Positions 9,301 to 17,676 of a stretch of DNA of 38,878 bases are shown here, piece by piece. The DNA is from Ruminococcus flavefaciens. GTDB lineage: Bacteria; Bacillota; Clostridia; Oscillospirales; Ruminococcaceae. The stretch covers positions 1-38,878 of the forward strand of contig DFHF01000032.1 in NCBI GenBank assembly GCA_002371825.1, written 5' to 3'. Both the position numbers and the translations under genes were made by a program. The notes beneath the pieces were generated by a model. That model saw only the letters and a program-made list of their open reading frames with translations, searched no databases and had not been told where the DNA came from. Positions within the stretch are counted from its first letter, which is position 1, and each line of letters begins with the position of its first letter.

Positions 9301-9348
9301 AGAAGCGCTGCAAAGAAGGATCCTGTAGTTGCTCTCAGAACGGAATGA
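6343..9348 (+). CDS. Fused ATPase-FtsX ABC transporter (MacB-like topology)
   Basis: A 1001-residue protein. The ATPase domain spans about residues 1-225: Walker A GPSGCGKTT (38-46), signature MSGGQMQ (142-148), Walker B IILADEP (162-168) and switch His198. A first TM segment follows (about 272-295, TSFAGSIGIIGIALIYAVSQG). Next is an extracellular domain of about 560 residues, rich in Met and acidic residues (AMSSMNNSPMMGGGLMSGG). Three C-terminal TM segments of the FtsX permease contain QERTKEIGILRAIGASK. Such mechanotransducing transporters export or remove peptides, lipoproteins or antimicrobials; the substrate here is unknown. AAAGGAGG lies well placed before the ATG. Probable control is by the divergent two-component system. 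A paralogue lies convergent downstream. Confidence 0.9.
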   Translation: MLELKGIKKDYLAGENTVNALKGIDLKFRKSEFVSILGPSGCGKTTMLNIIGGLDQYTDGDLLINGRSTKDFKDRDWDAYRNYSVGFVFQSYNLIPHQTVLQNVELALTLSGVSKSERRERAKKALEQVGLGNQFHKKPSEMSGGQMQRVAIARAIVNDPDIILADEPTGALDTKTSVQVMEILKEISKDRLVIMVTHNPELAEEYSTRIVRMLDGVIQEDTRPLTEKEIQMEEVRDKTVQDEAKIKKKKPSMSVFTSFGLSLKNLFTKKGRTILTSFAGSIGIIGIALIYAVSQGFQNYIDDIQEETLSSYPLTIEETNTDLSAIMETFMNLDKGNADHEKDAVYKRSAIYEIINAFNNTEGQENDLVSFKAFLDKENADEDSELHKALNGIQYTYDYDMLVYTKNTDGNIILSDTEKLLQDLIAETMHIDMSAMSSMNNSPMMGGGLMSGGMSTGLWQEMLSGDDGKPISPMLEKQYDVVYGSWPNSYDEVVLVLDKNNELNDMALYALGLESKEEISKIMDAAMNGTVLEKGEDKSWSYADICNSEYRVVLNSDCYSYDEKTGLFTDLRETEAGLQYLYDNALKLKVTGIIRPSEDATATMLTGSIGYLNTLTEYIINNSSEADVIKAQLDSPNKDVITGLPFKSEKNSLDDSDKEEILRQYIDSMNDNEKMAVYMEMASLPSKDELEKMTADAMKGVKREDMEKAMSQAMAQQMNMSENDISGYLAKMSDEELSAMYTNAVQTQIKEEYAQNVIGQISSMKPEEMLAALDKLLKEMNSAQAAAYYDEIIQFSNSTYEDNLRNMGYLSLDKPSSINLYASSFENKDVIEDVISDYNDGKDELQQIKYTDYVGLMMSSITTIINAITYVLIAFVSISLIVSSIMIGVITLISVQERTKEIGILRAIGASKRNVSNMFNAETLIIGFSSGLLGVVVSWLMTIPINAVIRHLTGITNLRATLPITAAIVLILISMFLTLISGLIPSRSAAKKDPVVALRTE

Positions 9349-9374
9349 TCCCCTTATAAGCAAAAATATAATAC

Positions 9375-9431
9375 AAAGCCCCTTGAAAGGCCTGAGAAAA
9401 AACTCAATTTGCCTTTCAAGGGGCATTTTTA
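9375..9431. terminator. Bidirectional terminator between the two fused transporters
   Basis: GCCCCTTGAAAGGC (9378-9391) pairs perfectly with GCCTTTCAAGGGGC (9411-9424) and is followed by ATTTTTATAT. A-rich sequence precedes it, so it can serve both convergent genes. Confidence 0.88.
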
Positions 9432-9448
9432 TATCTGAACTATATGGC

Positions 9449-12205
9449 TCATTCAGTCCTGAGTGCAGTTACCGGATCCTTCTTTGCCGCTTTCTTAGAG
9501 GGGATGAATCCGCCTATCAGCGTCAGCAGGATACTCAGCATTATAAGCACTAAAGCACTGAATACAGGCAGCGATGCATTTACATCTGTTGTTTCAGCTA
9601 CTCTGTGGATGACCGCATTGCATGGTATTAGCAGCAGGAGCGTTATTCCTATTCCGATAAGTCCTGCAAAAAGTCCTATGATGAATGTCTCGGCATTGAA
9701 CACCTGTGAGATATTCTTCTTTGAGGCGCCTATCGCACGAAGAATGCCTATCTCCTTTGTTCTTTCAAGTACGGAGATATAGGTGATTATTCCTATCATT
9801 ATCGAAGATACTATCAGCGATACCGCTACAAATGCCACAAGAACATAGGTTATGACATTGACTATAGTCGTTACCGATGACATAATAAGTCCGACATAGT
9901 CCGTATATGTTATCTGATCCTCTTCACTGGCCTTGCTGTTGTAATCGGATATGCAGTCAGCGATCCTGTCCTTTGACTCGAAGCTGTCGGCATAGATGTC
10001 GATAGACGAAGGAGCATCCAGACTTACAACACCAAGTGCAGAGAGAGTCTCATCGTAATCTCCGCTTGAAATGTACATATCATATACAGAGAGCAGCAGC
10101 TCGTCATACGGCCCGTCAAGCAGTCCATCCATAGCCTCTGCCATTTCCGTCTCGCTCATATCCGAAAGCTCAGACATTTCAGGAATATCCGCCGGCTTAT
10201 TACCGCTCTGAGTCTCCTGAGGCATCATACCTCCGTCCATATACTGAAGCATAGCAGTAAAAAGTCTGGCCTTGTCACTGGTATTCATATTTGATATATA
10301 TGTCTTTGCGTCCCTGATCTTTGCCGCATCATCCTCAGCATTGAAGCTAAGACCGGAGATAACGTTGAAATCTTTATTATCCTTCTGAGCAATGACCACT
10401 TCACTGCTGTTGGTATAATCAATAAGATATTCTGTAAGAGCCTTTGTGTAGCCTACAGACTTGTGTATAAGCTCTATCTTTGACTTGCCGTTGGGTTTGA
10501 TAACTCCGACTATTTTCATCTCAATGCCATCCCCGAACATTCCCTCAAGTCTGGTATTATCCCTGGAGATATCCTCGTAATAGCCGTTATCTTTTCTGAC
10601 GTACATATCGCACTGAGGTATGAGTCTGTACTCCTTCGAGCATATCTCCTCATAATCAAGTTTTTTCGGCTCTACCGCAAGCTCCTCACCTGCATCGATC
10701 CTTTCCATTATAGCCCTGTAGTCTGATGTAGGAAGGATACCGAGCTGATAAAGCGATTTTGATGATACCTCATTATTGCTGTCAAGCACAAGCACCAGTT
10801 CATTATAGCTTTCCGGGAATCTGCCGTAGACCACGTCGTAATTATCAGTTATTGCTGATCCAACCTGTTCGTCATCCTTGCCTGCTATCAGCTGAGTGAA
10901 ATCATTGTCTCCCCCGGTAAACTCGGATATGGGAGAATTTGTGCTCATTCCTCCGAAAGGAGAGGCCGCTGTATTCTCAAGAGTGCTTCCGTCAGCATTA
11001 ACGAACATTCCGTTTTCGTCATATGTAAAAACACTGAACTTCGTATCATAGTAGTAGACTATTCCGTTTTCTCCGACATACTTATGTATCTCACTGTCTT
11101 TGTCATCCAGATACTTCTTGAATGCCGTAAGGTTATTCTCGGTTATGCTCATTGTGTATGCCGCACGGCGCTCAAGGTCAGAAACATCAGGATAAACTCC
11201 GTCCATTTCGTGATCCACATCCTTGTCATTCCCCTCATCGGAGATGGACATTATCGAGGAATAATCTATCGTCTGTGCATCAATGCTTATAGGATAAGAG
11301 GACATTGTTTCCCGCTGAATATCCTCGATATACTTGTTAACACCGTTTGAAAGGGAGAGGATAAGTGCTATACCGATAATGCCTATAGAGCCTGCAAATG
11401 ATGTGAGGAAGGTCCTTCCTTTTTTGGTGCGGAGATTGTTGAAGCTGAGACCCAGAGATGTGAGACGTGACATTGAGGACTTTCCCATGCTCTTATGAAC
11501 AGGAGCCTTCTCCTCTTTGCTGTCAACCTCAAATGGTGCAGAATCATCGGTTATCTTTCCGTCACGGAGCCGCACTATCCTCGTTGCATATTTCTCAGCA
11601 AGCTCAGGATTATGAGTTACCATAATTACCAGTCTGTCCTTGGCCACCTCCGCCAGCATATCCATTACCGGAAGGCTGGTATCAGAATCAAGAGCACCTG
11701 TCGGCTCATCGGCAAGCAGGATATCAGGGTCGTTGACCAGAGCTCTGGCGATCGCCACACGCTGCATCTGTCCTCCGGACATCTGATTAGGGCGCTTGTG
11801 TATCTGATCGCCGAGGCCGACTTTCTCAAGAGCTTCTTTGGCACGTTTCTTCCTTTCCGATCTTGATATACCGGATATAGTCAGCGCAAGCTCAACATTT
11901 GAAAGTACGCTCTGGTGCGGTATAAGATTATAGCTCTGAAAGACGAATCCTATCGTATGATTACGATAGCTGTCCCAGTTGCGGTCCTTGTACTTTTTTG
12001 TGGATATCCCATTGATTATCAGGTCACCGCTGTCATAGCGGTCAAGGCCTCCGATTATATTGAGCAGGGTAGTCTTTCCCGAACCGGAAGGTCCGAGTAC
12101 GGCCACGAACTCACTGTCACGGAAGTTCAGTGAAACGCCGTCAAGCGCAGTCTGTTTCAGGTCGCCTGTTATGTATTCCTTTCGTATGTCTTTTATCTGA
12201 AGCAT
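9449..12205 (-). CDS. Second fused ATPase-FtsX ABC transporter, paralogue
   Basis: The 918-residue product has the same order as its convergent neighbour. The ATPase domain comes first (Walker A GPSGSGKTT, signature MSGGQMQRVAIARA, Walker B ILLADEPTGALD). Then come one TM segment (TSFAGSIGIIGIALILSLSNG), a large extracellular domain, and three C-terminal FtsX TM segments containing LERTKEIGILRAIGASKKN. The ATPase and FtsX parts are strikingly similar to the neighbour. The extracellular domain is shorter and diverged, so a duplication followed by change of substrate specificity is likely. AAGGAG lies 8 bases before the ATG. It has its own consensus promoter and lacks the TTGAGAT boxes, so the two copies are probably regulated differently. 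Confidence 0.9.
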   Translation of the reverse strand: MLQIKDIRKEYITGDLKQTALDGVSLNFRDSEFVAVLGPSGSGKTTLLNIIGGLDRYDSGDLIINGISTKKYKDRNWDSYRNHTIGFVFQSYNLIPHQSVLSNVELALTISGISRSERKKRAKEALEKVGLGDQIHKRPNQMSGGQMQRVAIARALVNDPDILLADEPTGALDSDTSLPVMDMLAEVAKDRLVIMVTHNPELAEKYATRIVRLRDGKITDDSAPFEVDSKEEKAPVHKSMGKSSMSRLTSLGLSFNNLRTKKGRTFLTSFAGSIGIIGIALILSLSNGVNKYIEDIQRETMSSYPISIDAQTIDYSSIMSISDEGNDKDVDHEMDGVYPDVSDLERRAAYTMSITENNLTAFKKYLDDKDSEIHKYVGENGIVYYYDTKFSVFTYDENGMFVNADGSTLENTAASPFGGMSTNSPISEFTGGDNDFTQLIAGKDDEQVGSAITDNYDVVYGRFPESYNELVLVLDSNNEVSSKSLYQLGILPTSDYRAIMERIDAGEELAVEPKKLDYEEICSKEYRLIPQCDMYVRKDNGYYEDISRDNTRLEGMFGDGIEMKIVGVIKPNGKSKIELIHKSVGYTKALTEYLIDYTNSSEVVIAQKDNKDFNVISGLSFNAEDDAAKIRDAKTYISNMNTSDKARLFTAMLQYMDGGMMPQETQSGNKPADIPEMSELSDMSETEMAEAMDGLLDGPYDELLLSVYDMYISSGDYDETLSALGVVSLDAPSSIDIYADSFESKDRIADCISDYNSKASEEDQITYTDYVGLIMSSVTTIVNVITYVLVAFVAVSLIVSSIMIGIITYISVLERTKEIGILRAIGASKKNISQVFNAETFIIGLFAGLIGIGITLLLLIPCNAVIHRVAETTDVNASLPVFSALVLIMLSILLTLIGGFIPSKKAAKKDPVTALRTE

Positions 12206-12334
12206 TTAATATTCTCCTTATTATTTATCATGATATGCTGCATAAACATGGCTGAAAACTGTGGTGGATAATTTGATCTATTTGCTTTATGTATCGAGCA
12301 ATAAGTACCCTGAGGCATTTATTGAATATAAAAT

Positions 12335-12363
12335 ATTATATCATTCATCCGGACTTGTGTCAA
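12335..12363 (-). promoter_or_regulatory. Promoter of the second fused transporter gene
   Basis: On the minus strand TTGACA (12363-12358), a 17-base spacer and TATAAT (12340-12335): a perfect sigma-A match. It implies a leader of about 120 nt. Confidence 0.8.
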
Positions 12364-12397
12364 ATAATGCAGTTACAAAACATACAAATAAGCATCG

Positions 12398-12832
12398 TCA
12401 TGTATTATCCCCTGCCCACAAAAACAATCCCTCCGAAGCAGCAAGCCTGCCTAACATTTCAAGCAGCTCTTCATCTGCATTATACACTGTCATATAGGTA
12501 TCACAGCCGTCAAGCACTATCAGCTGCTCTCCGGAGCCTATAGATACACAGAGCTGCCCTGCTCCGGTACAAGCCCGGAACTTACTGAACAGCAGTTCCG
12601 GATCCGGAGAGCTCTGCCACTCCTCTTCCGGAGATTCAGCTATAGCAATATTGTAATAACAGCTCAGCTTTATTATCACACCTGCGAGCCTGCTCCTGAC
12701 ATCTGTGATGCGAAACGAGCTCATATAATACTTTTCAACAGCAGAATACTGCTTTGCAGATCCTTCCTCAACACGCTTCGGAAGTATATCTATAATGTGA
12801 TACGGCTTCTGCATGATCTCATCTATATCCAA
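12398..12832 (-). CDS. Conserved hypothetical protein, TTG start
   Basis: The 144-residue soluble product begins MDIDEIMQKPYHIIDILPKRV and contains PEEEWQSSPDPELLFSKF. It has no signal peptide, membrane segment or metal motif. The opening resembles a small clostridial family of unknown function, but I cannot name a domain. The start codon is TTG, chosen because AAAGGAGAG lies 8 bases upstream and no in-frame ATG or GTG is nearby except MQKPYH at codon 7. A perfect promoter lies just upstream. It stands alone between transporter genes. Confidence 0.7.
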   Translation of the reverse strand: MDIDEIMQKPYHIIDILPKRVEEGSAKQYSAVEKYYMSSFRITDVRSRLAGVIIKLSCYYNIAIAESPEEEWQSSPDPELLFSKFRACTGAGQLCVSIGSGEQLIVLDGCDTYMTVYNADEELLEMLGRLAASEGLFLWAGDNT

Positions 12833-12857
12833 TATAATCTCTCCTTTCGTTTTTGTA

Positions 12858-12886
12858 ATTATAGCCTATCTGCCGCTTTTTGTCAA
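12858..12886 (-). promoter_or_regulatory. Promoter of the TTG-start hypothetical gene
   Basis: On the minus strand TTGACA (12886-12881), 17 bases, TATAAT (12863-12858). Confidence 0.82.
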
Positions 12887-13016
12887 CATTCAGACCTGCC
12901 CCTGCAATATGCTTACATCTTCCGAATCATGTTGTTGAAGCTATGGATAGCTGTCTGCTTTTTTCAACAATAAACTGTTAGAAATGCAGAAAAGTTTTAA
13001 TTTCAGTCTGCCCGTC

Positions 13017-13045
13017 TTGAAATAAGGGCATGATTGTGATATAAT
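13017..13045 (+). promoter_or_regulatory. Promoter of the ATPase-FtsX permease operon
   Basis: TTGAAA (13017-13022), a 17-base spacer and TATAAT (13040-13045). Upstream, TTGTTGAA/TTCAACAA (12932-12970) encloses AGCTAT-GG-ATAGCT. This hairpin may only be the spacer between divergent promoters. Confidence 0.78.
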
Positions 13046-13089
13046 GTTGTTTGCAAAAACTAACATAATGATATATGGAGGGATATAAT

Positions 13090-13788
13090 ATGTTTATTGA
13101 GATCAAAAATGCAAAAAAACAGTACGGCACCGGAGAAGCCGCTGTTTTTGCCCTGGACAGCGTCGATCTGTCTCTTGAAAAGGGCAAGGTCTATGTCATC
13201 CTGGGACCTTCCGGCTCAGGCAAGTCTACCCTGCTGAATATGATAGGAGGGCTCGACACTCTCGATTCCGGAGAGCTCATCATAGACGGAAGAAACATCT
13301 CCAAGGCTGACAAAAAAGCCCTTACCGCTTATCGTCAGGAGGATGTGGGATTCGTTTTCCAGTTCTATAACCTTATACCCGATCTTTCAGTCGAGGAAAA
13401 TATTGAGGTGGTGGCTGATATATCAAAGTCTCCCCTTGACATTGACGAAGTTCTCAAAGCCCTTGATATAGAGAAATACCGCAAGCGCTTCCCCAAGGAA
13501 CTTTCAGGCGGCCAGCAGCAGAGAGTTGCTATAGGCCGTGCTATGATAAAAAACCCGAAGCTGCTGCTCTGTGACGAACTGACCGGTGCTCTGGATACCA
13601 AATCCTCACTGGCTGTGCTGAAATTCGTGGAAAAGATCAATCAGTCCTACGGCACCACTATCATTATAATCACCCATAATGAAGCAATAGCCGATATGGC
13701 GGACAGCGTTATAAAGATCCGTGACGGCAGGATAGCTAAGATAAAAGAAAACACACAGAAAAAATCCGCCGCTGAGCTGGATCTGTAA
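13090..13788 (+). CDS. ABC transporter ATPase (MacB/Lol type)
   Basis: A 232-residue ATPase with Walker A GPSGSGKST (39-47), signature LSGGQQQRVAIGRA and Walker B LLLCDELTGALD. The usual ADEPTG is here CDELTG, which keeps the catalytic Glu. The switch histidine is in IIITHNEA. It is followed after 11 bases by the FtsX permease gene, so the two form one exporter operon. I started at MFIEIKNAKK because TATGGAGGGATATAAT gives a GGAGGG site 7-8 bases before this ATG. The upstream ATG at 13075 lies within that site. The substrate is unknown. Confidence 0.92.
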   Translation: MFIEIKNAKKQYGTGEAAVFALDSVDLSLEKGKVYVILGPSGSGKSTLLNMIGGLDTLDSGELIIDGRNISKADKKALTAYRQEDVGFVFQFYNLIPDLSVEENIEVVADISKSPLDIDEVLKALDIEKYRKRFPKELSGGQQQRVAIGRAMIKNPKLLLCDELTGALDTKSSLAVLKFVEKINQSYGTTIIIITHNEAIADMADSVIKIRDGRIAKIKENTQKKSAAELDL

Positions 13789-13799
13789 GGCGGTGCAGC

Positions 13800-16031
13800 A
13801 TGAAGTTAAACAAACGCTATGTGAGAAATATCCGCTCAAATCTTTCCTTTTACATTTCTGCTTCTGTACTTACCATGGTGGGACTGCTGCTGTTTTACCT
13901 TTTCTATGTGGCAGGCACCGGTATCGGCAAGTACGGAGATGACTTCTTCTCACGGAATAACCGTGAGGATGCCAGCTTCACAACAATGGATGAGATCAGC
14001 GGCGAGGCTCTCAGTGAACTTGAAAAAAAGTTCGATGTTCAGCTTGAAAAGGAACGCTATGTCAATACCGAAGAAGCTGACGGCAAGCACGTCCGGGTTT
14101 TCCGTGCAAATAAAAATATAGACCTGTATGAAATGATAGAGGGCAGAGCTCCGGAAGCAGACGATGAGGCTGTTATCTCAGCAGGATATGCCGAAAACAA
14201 CGATATTCATATCGGTGATAAGGTAACTATCAGCGGCAGAGAATATAAAGTGACAGGCTGGTTCCTGAGACCTGACTATCTGTATATGCTCGAAAACCTC
14301 GACGATGACTATAAGAATATAACCACATTCTTCCTTGCAGTCCTGACAGACGATGCCTTTGACAAGGCTTTTGAACAGCCTTCCATATCCTACAAGGTCA
14401 TCTATAACGATACAGATAACGAAAAGGATTTCCGTCTCGCTGTTAACAAAGAATACTACACTCTGTCCTACCTGTCAGCCGATGAAAATACAAGGATCAC
14501 TTTCGTCCATGAACAGGCTGATATGTTTATACTCGGAGCATGGGTAATGCTGGTCATGCTGCCGTTTATAACCGTAGCTCTCATCAGCATCATAATCGGA
14601 CGAAAAATACGCAGTGAACAGAAAATAATCGGTACTCTTTCCGCTCAGGGCTACAAGCGCTCCACTCTTATGCTTCATTACAGTCTGCTTGCAGTTATCC
14701 CGGGTATCGCAGGCGGAGTGCTGATGACCATCGCAGCAATGCTCCTGTCAGATAAATTCGGCCGTCTCGGACTTGCCGACTATGAACCCATGCAGCCGGA
14801 ATTCAAGCTTCCAATACTTATCGCTGCTGCCGGAATAATTATCCCAACTGTAATTTACTTCATAGCTGCCTGCCTTAAGGTCAACAAGCTGCTCAAGCAT
14901 GACACAGTTGAGCTTCTCAGCGGTTCTGTGGGAACACAGTCCAAAACTCACAGGATGCTTGCTGATACAAAGCTAAAGGTCAGAAAAAAGTTTGCAGTAC
15001 GCTCTGTTCTCGGAAATCCCGGACGAAGCTTCGTGGTTTTCCTGGGAGTATTCCTTGGAGCCATGATAGTTTCATTCAGCTATATCTTTATAGACTCAGT
15101 AAGGGCAGTCGGTTCACAGGCAATGGATGAATTCGGCACCTTTAAATATGAGTATATCCTTAACACTATTCAGGATGATACCCCTGAAAATGCTGATCCT
15201 GTCATGGTAGTAGCCTATGAGAATACCAATGGAAAACGCTTCTCACTTATGGGAGTTGATAAAGACTGCGAACGCTGGAATCTGACTGACAGCGATACCG
15301 GCTCCAAGTGTGACATCGAAGACGGCTGGTATATGAGTTCTCTCTGTGCAAAGATATTCGATGTAAAAGCCGGAGACGAATTCACATTCCGCAGCATCTC
15401 CAGCCTTGAAGAATACACCGTTACAATAAAAGGCATAATCAAGAACGGCTATCAGAATTATATAGTCTCCACCCGTGAAAATGCCAGCAAAATCACAGAC
15501 ATCGATCCTTCACTCTATAACTGCCTGCTCACCGATGAAAGCAGAAGCTTCGACGGGGATATCGTTCAGGAAATAATCACAAGCGACACCTTTGAAAATC
15601 AGATGGAAACCATGCTGGACGAAATGAGCGGATTGGTATATGCACTTATAATAATAGGAGCGATAATCTGTATCGCAGCGCTTTATGTCTCTATAAATAT
15701 GCTGGTATCAGAGAATGCAAATAACATCTCAATGCTGAAGGTACTGGGATACGACAGAAGAAAGATCGATAAAATGGTACTGAACGGAAATCATCTCCTG
15801 CTCATACCGGGACTTATCCTCGGTATGCTTACCGGCTTCGGCGCTATGGCTTGGTACTGTGATGCTTTCGTCGAAACTGAGGGACTGATGATACCTGTTG
15901 CCTTCTCACTGCCCCATATACTCCTGACTATATGTATCGTTACAGCCTGCTATTTTGTCTCACTGTTCCTGGTACGCAGAAAGATCGAAAAGGTGGATAT
16001 GATAGAAAGCCTTAAAGATAACAGAGACTGA
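13800..16031 (+). CDS. FtsX-family ABC permease, two FtsX domains
   Basis: A 743-residue membrane protein with TM1 at about 17-38, a first extracellular domain, a three-TM FtsX block (about 230-350), a further TM (about 405-425), a second extracellular domain, and a second FtsX block (about 615-725). The inner loop VSENANNISMLKVLGYDRRK is the usual FtsX coupling segment. It partners the ATPase gene just upstream. A terminator follows. No regulator gene is attached, unlike Bce-type modules. Confidence 0.88.
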   Translation: MKLNKRYVRNIRSNLSFYISASVLTMVGLLLFYLFYVAGTGIGKYGDDFFSRNNREDASFTTMDEISGEALSELEKKFDVQLEKERYVNTEEADGKHVRVFRANKNIDLYEMIEGRAPEADDEAVISAGYAENNDIHIGDKVTISGREYKVTGWFLRPDYLYMLENLDDDYKNITTFFLAVLTDDAFDKAFEQPSISYKVIYNDTDNEKDFRLAVNKEYYTLSYLSADENTRITFVHEQADMFILGAWVMLVMLPFITVALISIIIGRKIRSEQKIIGTLSAQGYKRSTLMLHYSLLAVIPGIAGGVLMTIAAMLLSDKFGRLGLADYEPMQPEFKLPILIAAAGIIIPTVIYFIAACLKVNKLLKHDTVELLSGSVGTQSKTHRMLADTKLKVRKKFAVRSVLGNPGRSFVVFLGVFLGAMIVSFSYIFIDSVRAVGSQAMDEFGTFKYEYILNTIQDDTPENADPVMVVAYENTNGKRFSLMGVDKDCERWNLTDSDTGSKCDIEDGWYMSSLCAKIFDVKAGDEFTFRSISSLEEYTVTIKGIIKNGYQNYIVSTRENASKITDIDPSLYNCLLTDESRSFDGDIVQEIITSDTFENQMETMLDEMSGLVYALIIIGAIICIAALYVSINMLVSENANNISMLKVLGYDRRKIDKMVLNGNHLLLIPGLILGMLTGFGAMAWYCDAFVETEGLMIPVAFSLPHILLTICIVTACYFVSLFLVRRKIEKVDMIESLKDNRD

Positions 16032-16087
16032 TACTGTCAACTCTGTTGAAATTTCAGAACACAGTATTATCTTTATATTGAAAAATA

Positions 16088-16129
16088 AGTCCTGTCAGGC
16101 GGCCGATTCCGCTTAACAGGACTCTTTTC
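16088..16129 (+). terminator. Terminator of the ATPase-permease operon
   Basis: AGTCCTGT (16088-16095) pairs with ACAGGACT (16116-16123), with GCGG/CCGC inside, followed by CTTTTC. Confidence 0.75.
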
Positions 16130-16149
16130 ATGAGCGGATGCAGAAGCTG

Positions 16150-16683
16150 TCACAGCATATATCCCAATTTATATGCCTTTTCCGGGAACTCGCCCGCCCT
16201 TGTCATAGAAGGGCTTCCACAGCCATAACCCAGGACCATTCCCATATCTTCAAAATTTATATACCGCACCAGAGTTTTATAGTGTGCCTCCAGTGCATCA
16301 AATGTCCAGTCATCGGAATTCCATGCCACGGTCAGAAGTGCGGATCTCAGGTGACGGCGGTTAAGGCTGCTGTTATATGCACAGAATCTGTCAACAACAG
16401 TTTTCAGCTGCGCTGACATACCATAGTAATACAGTGGTGTCGCAAACACTACCATATCACAGCTCAGGAGCTTTCTCCGTATCAGCTCGTTATCATCATG
16501 CTGTACACAGTCTCCCTCATATCCGCAGGCCACACAACCTGTACACGGCGAAATATTCAGCTTACAGACCTCTATCACTTCCACAGAGTGACCTTTTTCC
16601 TCAGCACCCTTTCGGAACTGCTCCACCAGAATACTTGTGGAGCCTTTGGGGTTCGGACTTGCCATAAGAACTATTATTTTCAT
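16150..16683 (-). CDS. Flavodoxin-fold oxidoreductase with compact Cys motif
   Basis: The 177-residue product begins MKIIVLMASPNPKGSTSILV, the FMN-phosphate loop of NADPH-dependent FMN reductases and iron-sulfur flavoproteins. PCTGCVACGYEGDC gives C-x2-C-x2-C-x5-C, the compact spacing that can hold a 4Fe-4S cluster in iron-sulfur flavoproteins. ATPLYYYGMSAQLKTVVDR is the second flavin loop. I started at MKIIV, with GAGGTG 7 bases upstream. It is the last and only full-length enzyme of the TetR-led operon. It probably reduces quinones, nitro compounds or other electrophiles (inference). Confidence 0.85.
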   Translation of the reverse strand: MKIIVLMASPNPKGSTSILVEQFRKGAEEKGHSVEVIEVCKLNISPCTGCVACGYEGDCVQHDDNELIRRKLLSCDMVVFATPLYYYGMSAQLKTVVDRFCAYNSSLNRRHLRSALLTVAWNSDDWTFDALEAHYKTLVRYINFEDMGMVLGYGCGSPSMTRAGEFPEKAYKLGYML

Positions 16684-16707
16684 AATGCACCTCTTTTTCA
16701 TAAACAC

Positions 16708-17044
16708 TTAATGCTGACTATCACCGGTCTCCTGCTGCACCGAAGCAGCTTCAGTTACACTTTGTTTATTATAGGTCTTTGCAGGCTTTCTGCTGTTCTG
16801 CCAGCCAGTTTCCGCTGCCTGTGAGGCAAGATCGCTGCCGCTTCTGCCTATAGGGCTGCTGCCTGATGTACAGAACGGGATAACAGTCTTTCCGTCAAAG
16901 CTGTGGGATTCTACGAAAGTACTCATTATCCTCGGAACCTCTCCCCACCAGATAGGATAGCCGATAAATACTGTGGAGTAGCTTTCAAGGAAAGTATCAA
17001 TGATACGGGGCTCCTGATGCAATTATTGAAAGTGATTTATTCAT
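16708..17044 (-). pseudogene. Flavodoxin gene with deleted N-terminal half
   Basis: The readable frame (from 17022) begins in mid-domain: IIDTFLESYSTVFIGYPIWWGEVPRI, then FDGKTVIPFCTSGSSPIGRS. These are the central and C-terminal flavin loops of a flavodoxin_4-type protein. The phosphate-binding N-terminal strand and loop are absent. A good ribosome site (AAAGGAG) and ATG at 17044 remain and read MNKSLSIIASG, but in another frame that soon stops. The simplest reading is a deletion of about 70 codons that joined the first eight codons out of frame. The C-terminus is also unusual (SRKPAKTYNKQSV). Confidence 0.75.
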
Positions 17045-17073
17045 GGTATTCTCCTTTCAAAGCAGATATCAGA

Positions 17074-17676
17074 TCATTTCATTTCCTTTTCCCAGAATCT
17101 TATAACATTCAGTTCAAGACTGTCAGCAACTCTCTCAAGCTCACTGACCTCCTCTGCGGTAAGCGTGATATTTGCAGCCTTTACTGCATCCTCAACGTGG
17201 CTTACCTTAGTTACACCGATTATAGGCAGTGTATTTTTAGCTATGGCCCAGGCAACCGGTATCTGTGCGATTCCTGCTCCATGTTTTTCTGCAATCTCTG
17301 CAAGTGTCTTGTTAAGCACTTCCAGCTTGCCGAGAATAGGATTGTAGCTATCTGCTCTTGCAGAGCCGGCAGGCATGGGATGAGCTGTATCGTATTTTCC
17401 GGAAAGCGCTCCCTGCTCAAGTACCATGTATGAGAAGAAAGTGATGTCATTCTCACGGCAGTAATCCAATATTCCGGAATCCTCGGAAGAGCGGTTTATA
17501 AGACTGTAATGATTCTGCACGGCTGAGAGCTTAAGTCCTCTTTTAATGATCTCACGGGAATGTTCCTCATCTATGGTCCAGGAGTGCTGACCGTTTGAAG
17601 CATCACCGAAGCCCATACATCCCATACATATACGGGATACGTTCAGTTCTGAATTTCCAAGTCTGGTATATTTCAT
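17074..17676 (-). pseudogene. Aldo/keto reductase with large in-frame internal deletion
   Basis: The 200-residue frame is open from MKYTRLGNSELNVSRICMG to the stop. After REIIKRGLKL it jumps to SAVQNHYSLINRSSED. In intact relatives about 110-120 residues lie between these points, including the strand after RGLELGINFFDTA and the catalytic Asp, Tyr, Lys and His. All four catalytic residues are therefore missing, while the C-terminal cofactor segment (IPVAWAIAKNTLPIIGVTK) is kept. The deletion preserves the frame, so a protein could still be made but should lack reductase activity. It overlaps the TetR gene by 4 bases. Confidence 0.8.

Noticed and set aside
12932..12970. Nested hairpin TTGTTGAA/TTCAACAA with AGCTAT/ATAGCT inside, considered as a riboswitch or sRNA
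   Set aside because: It lies upstream of the promoter at 13017, there is no conserved core, and it has no clear transcript.
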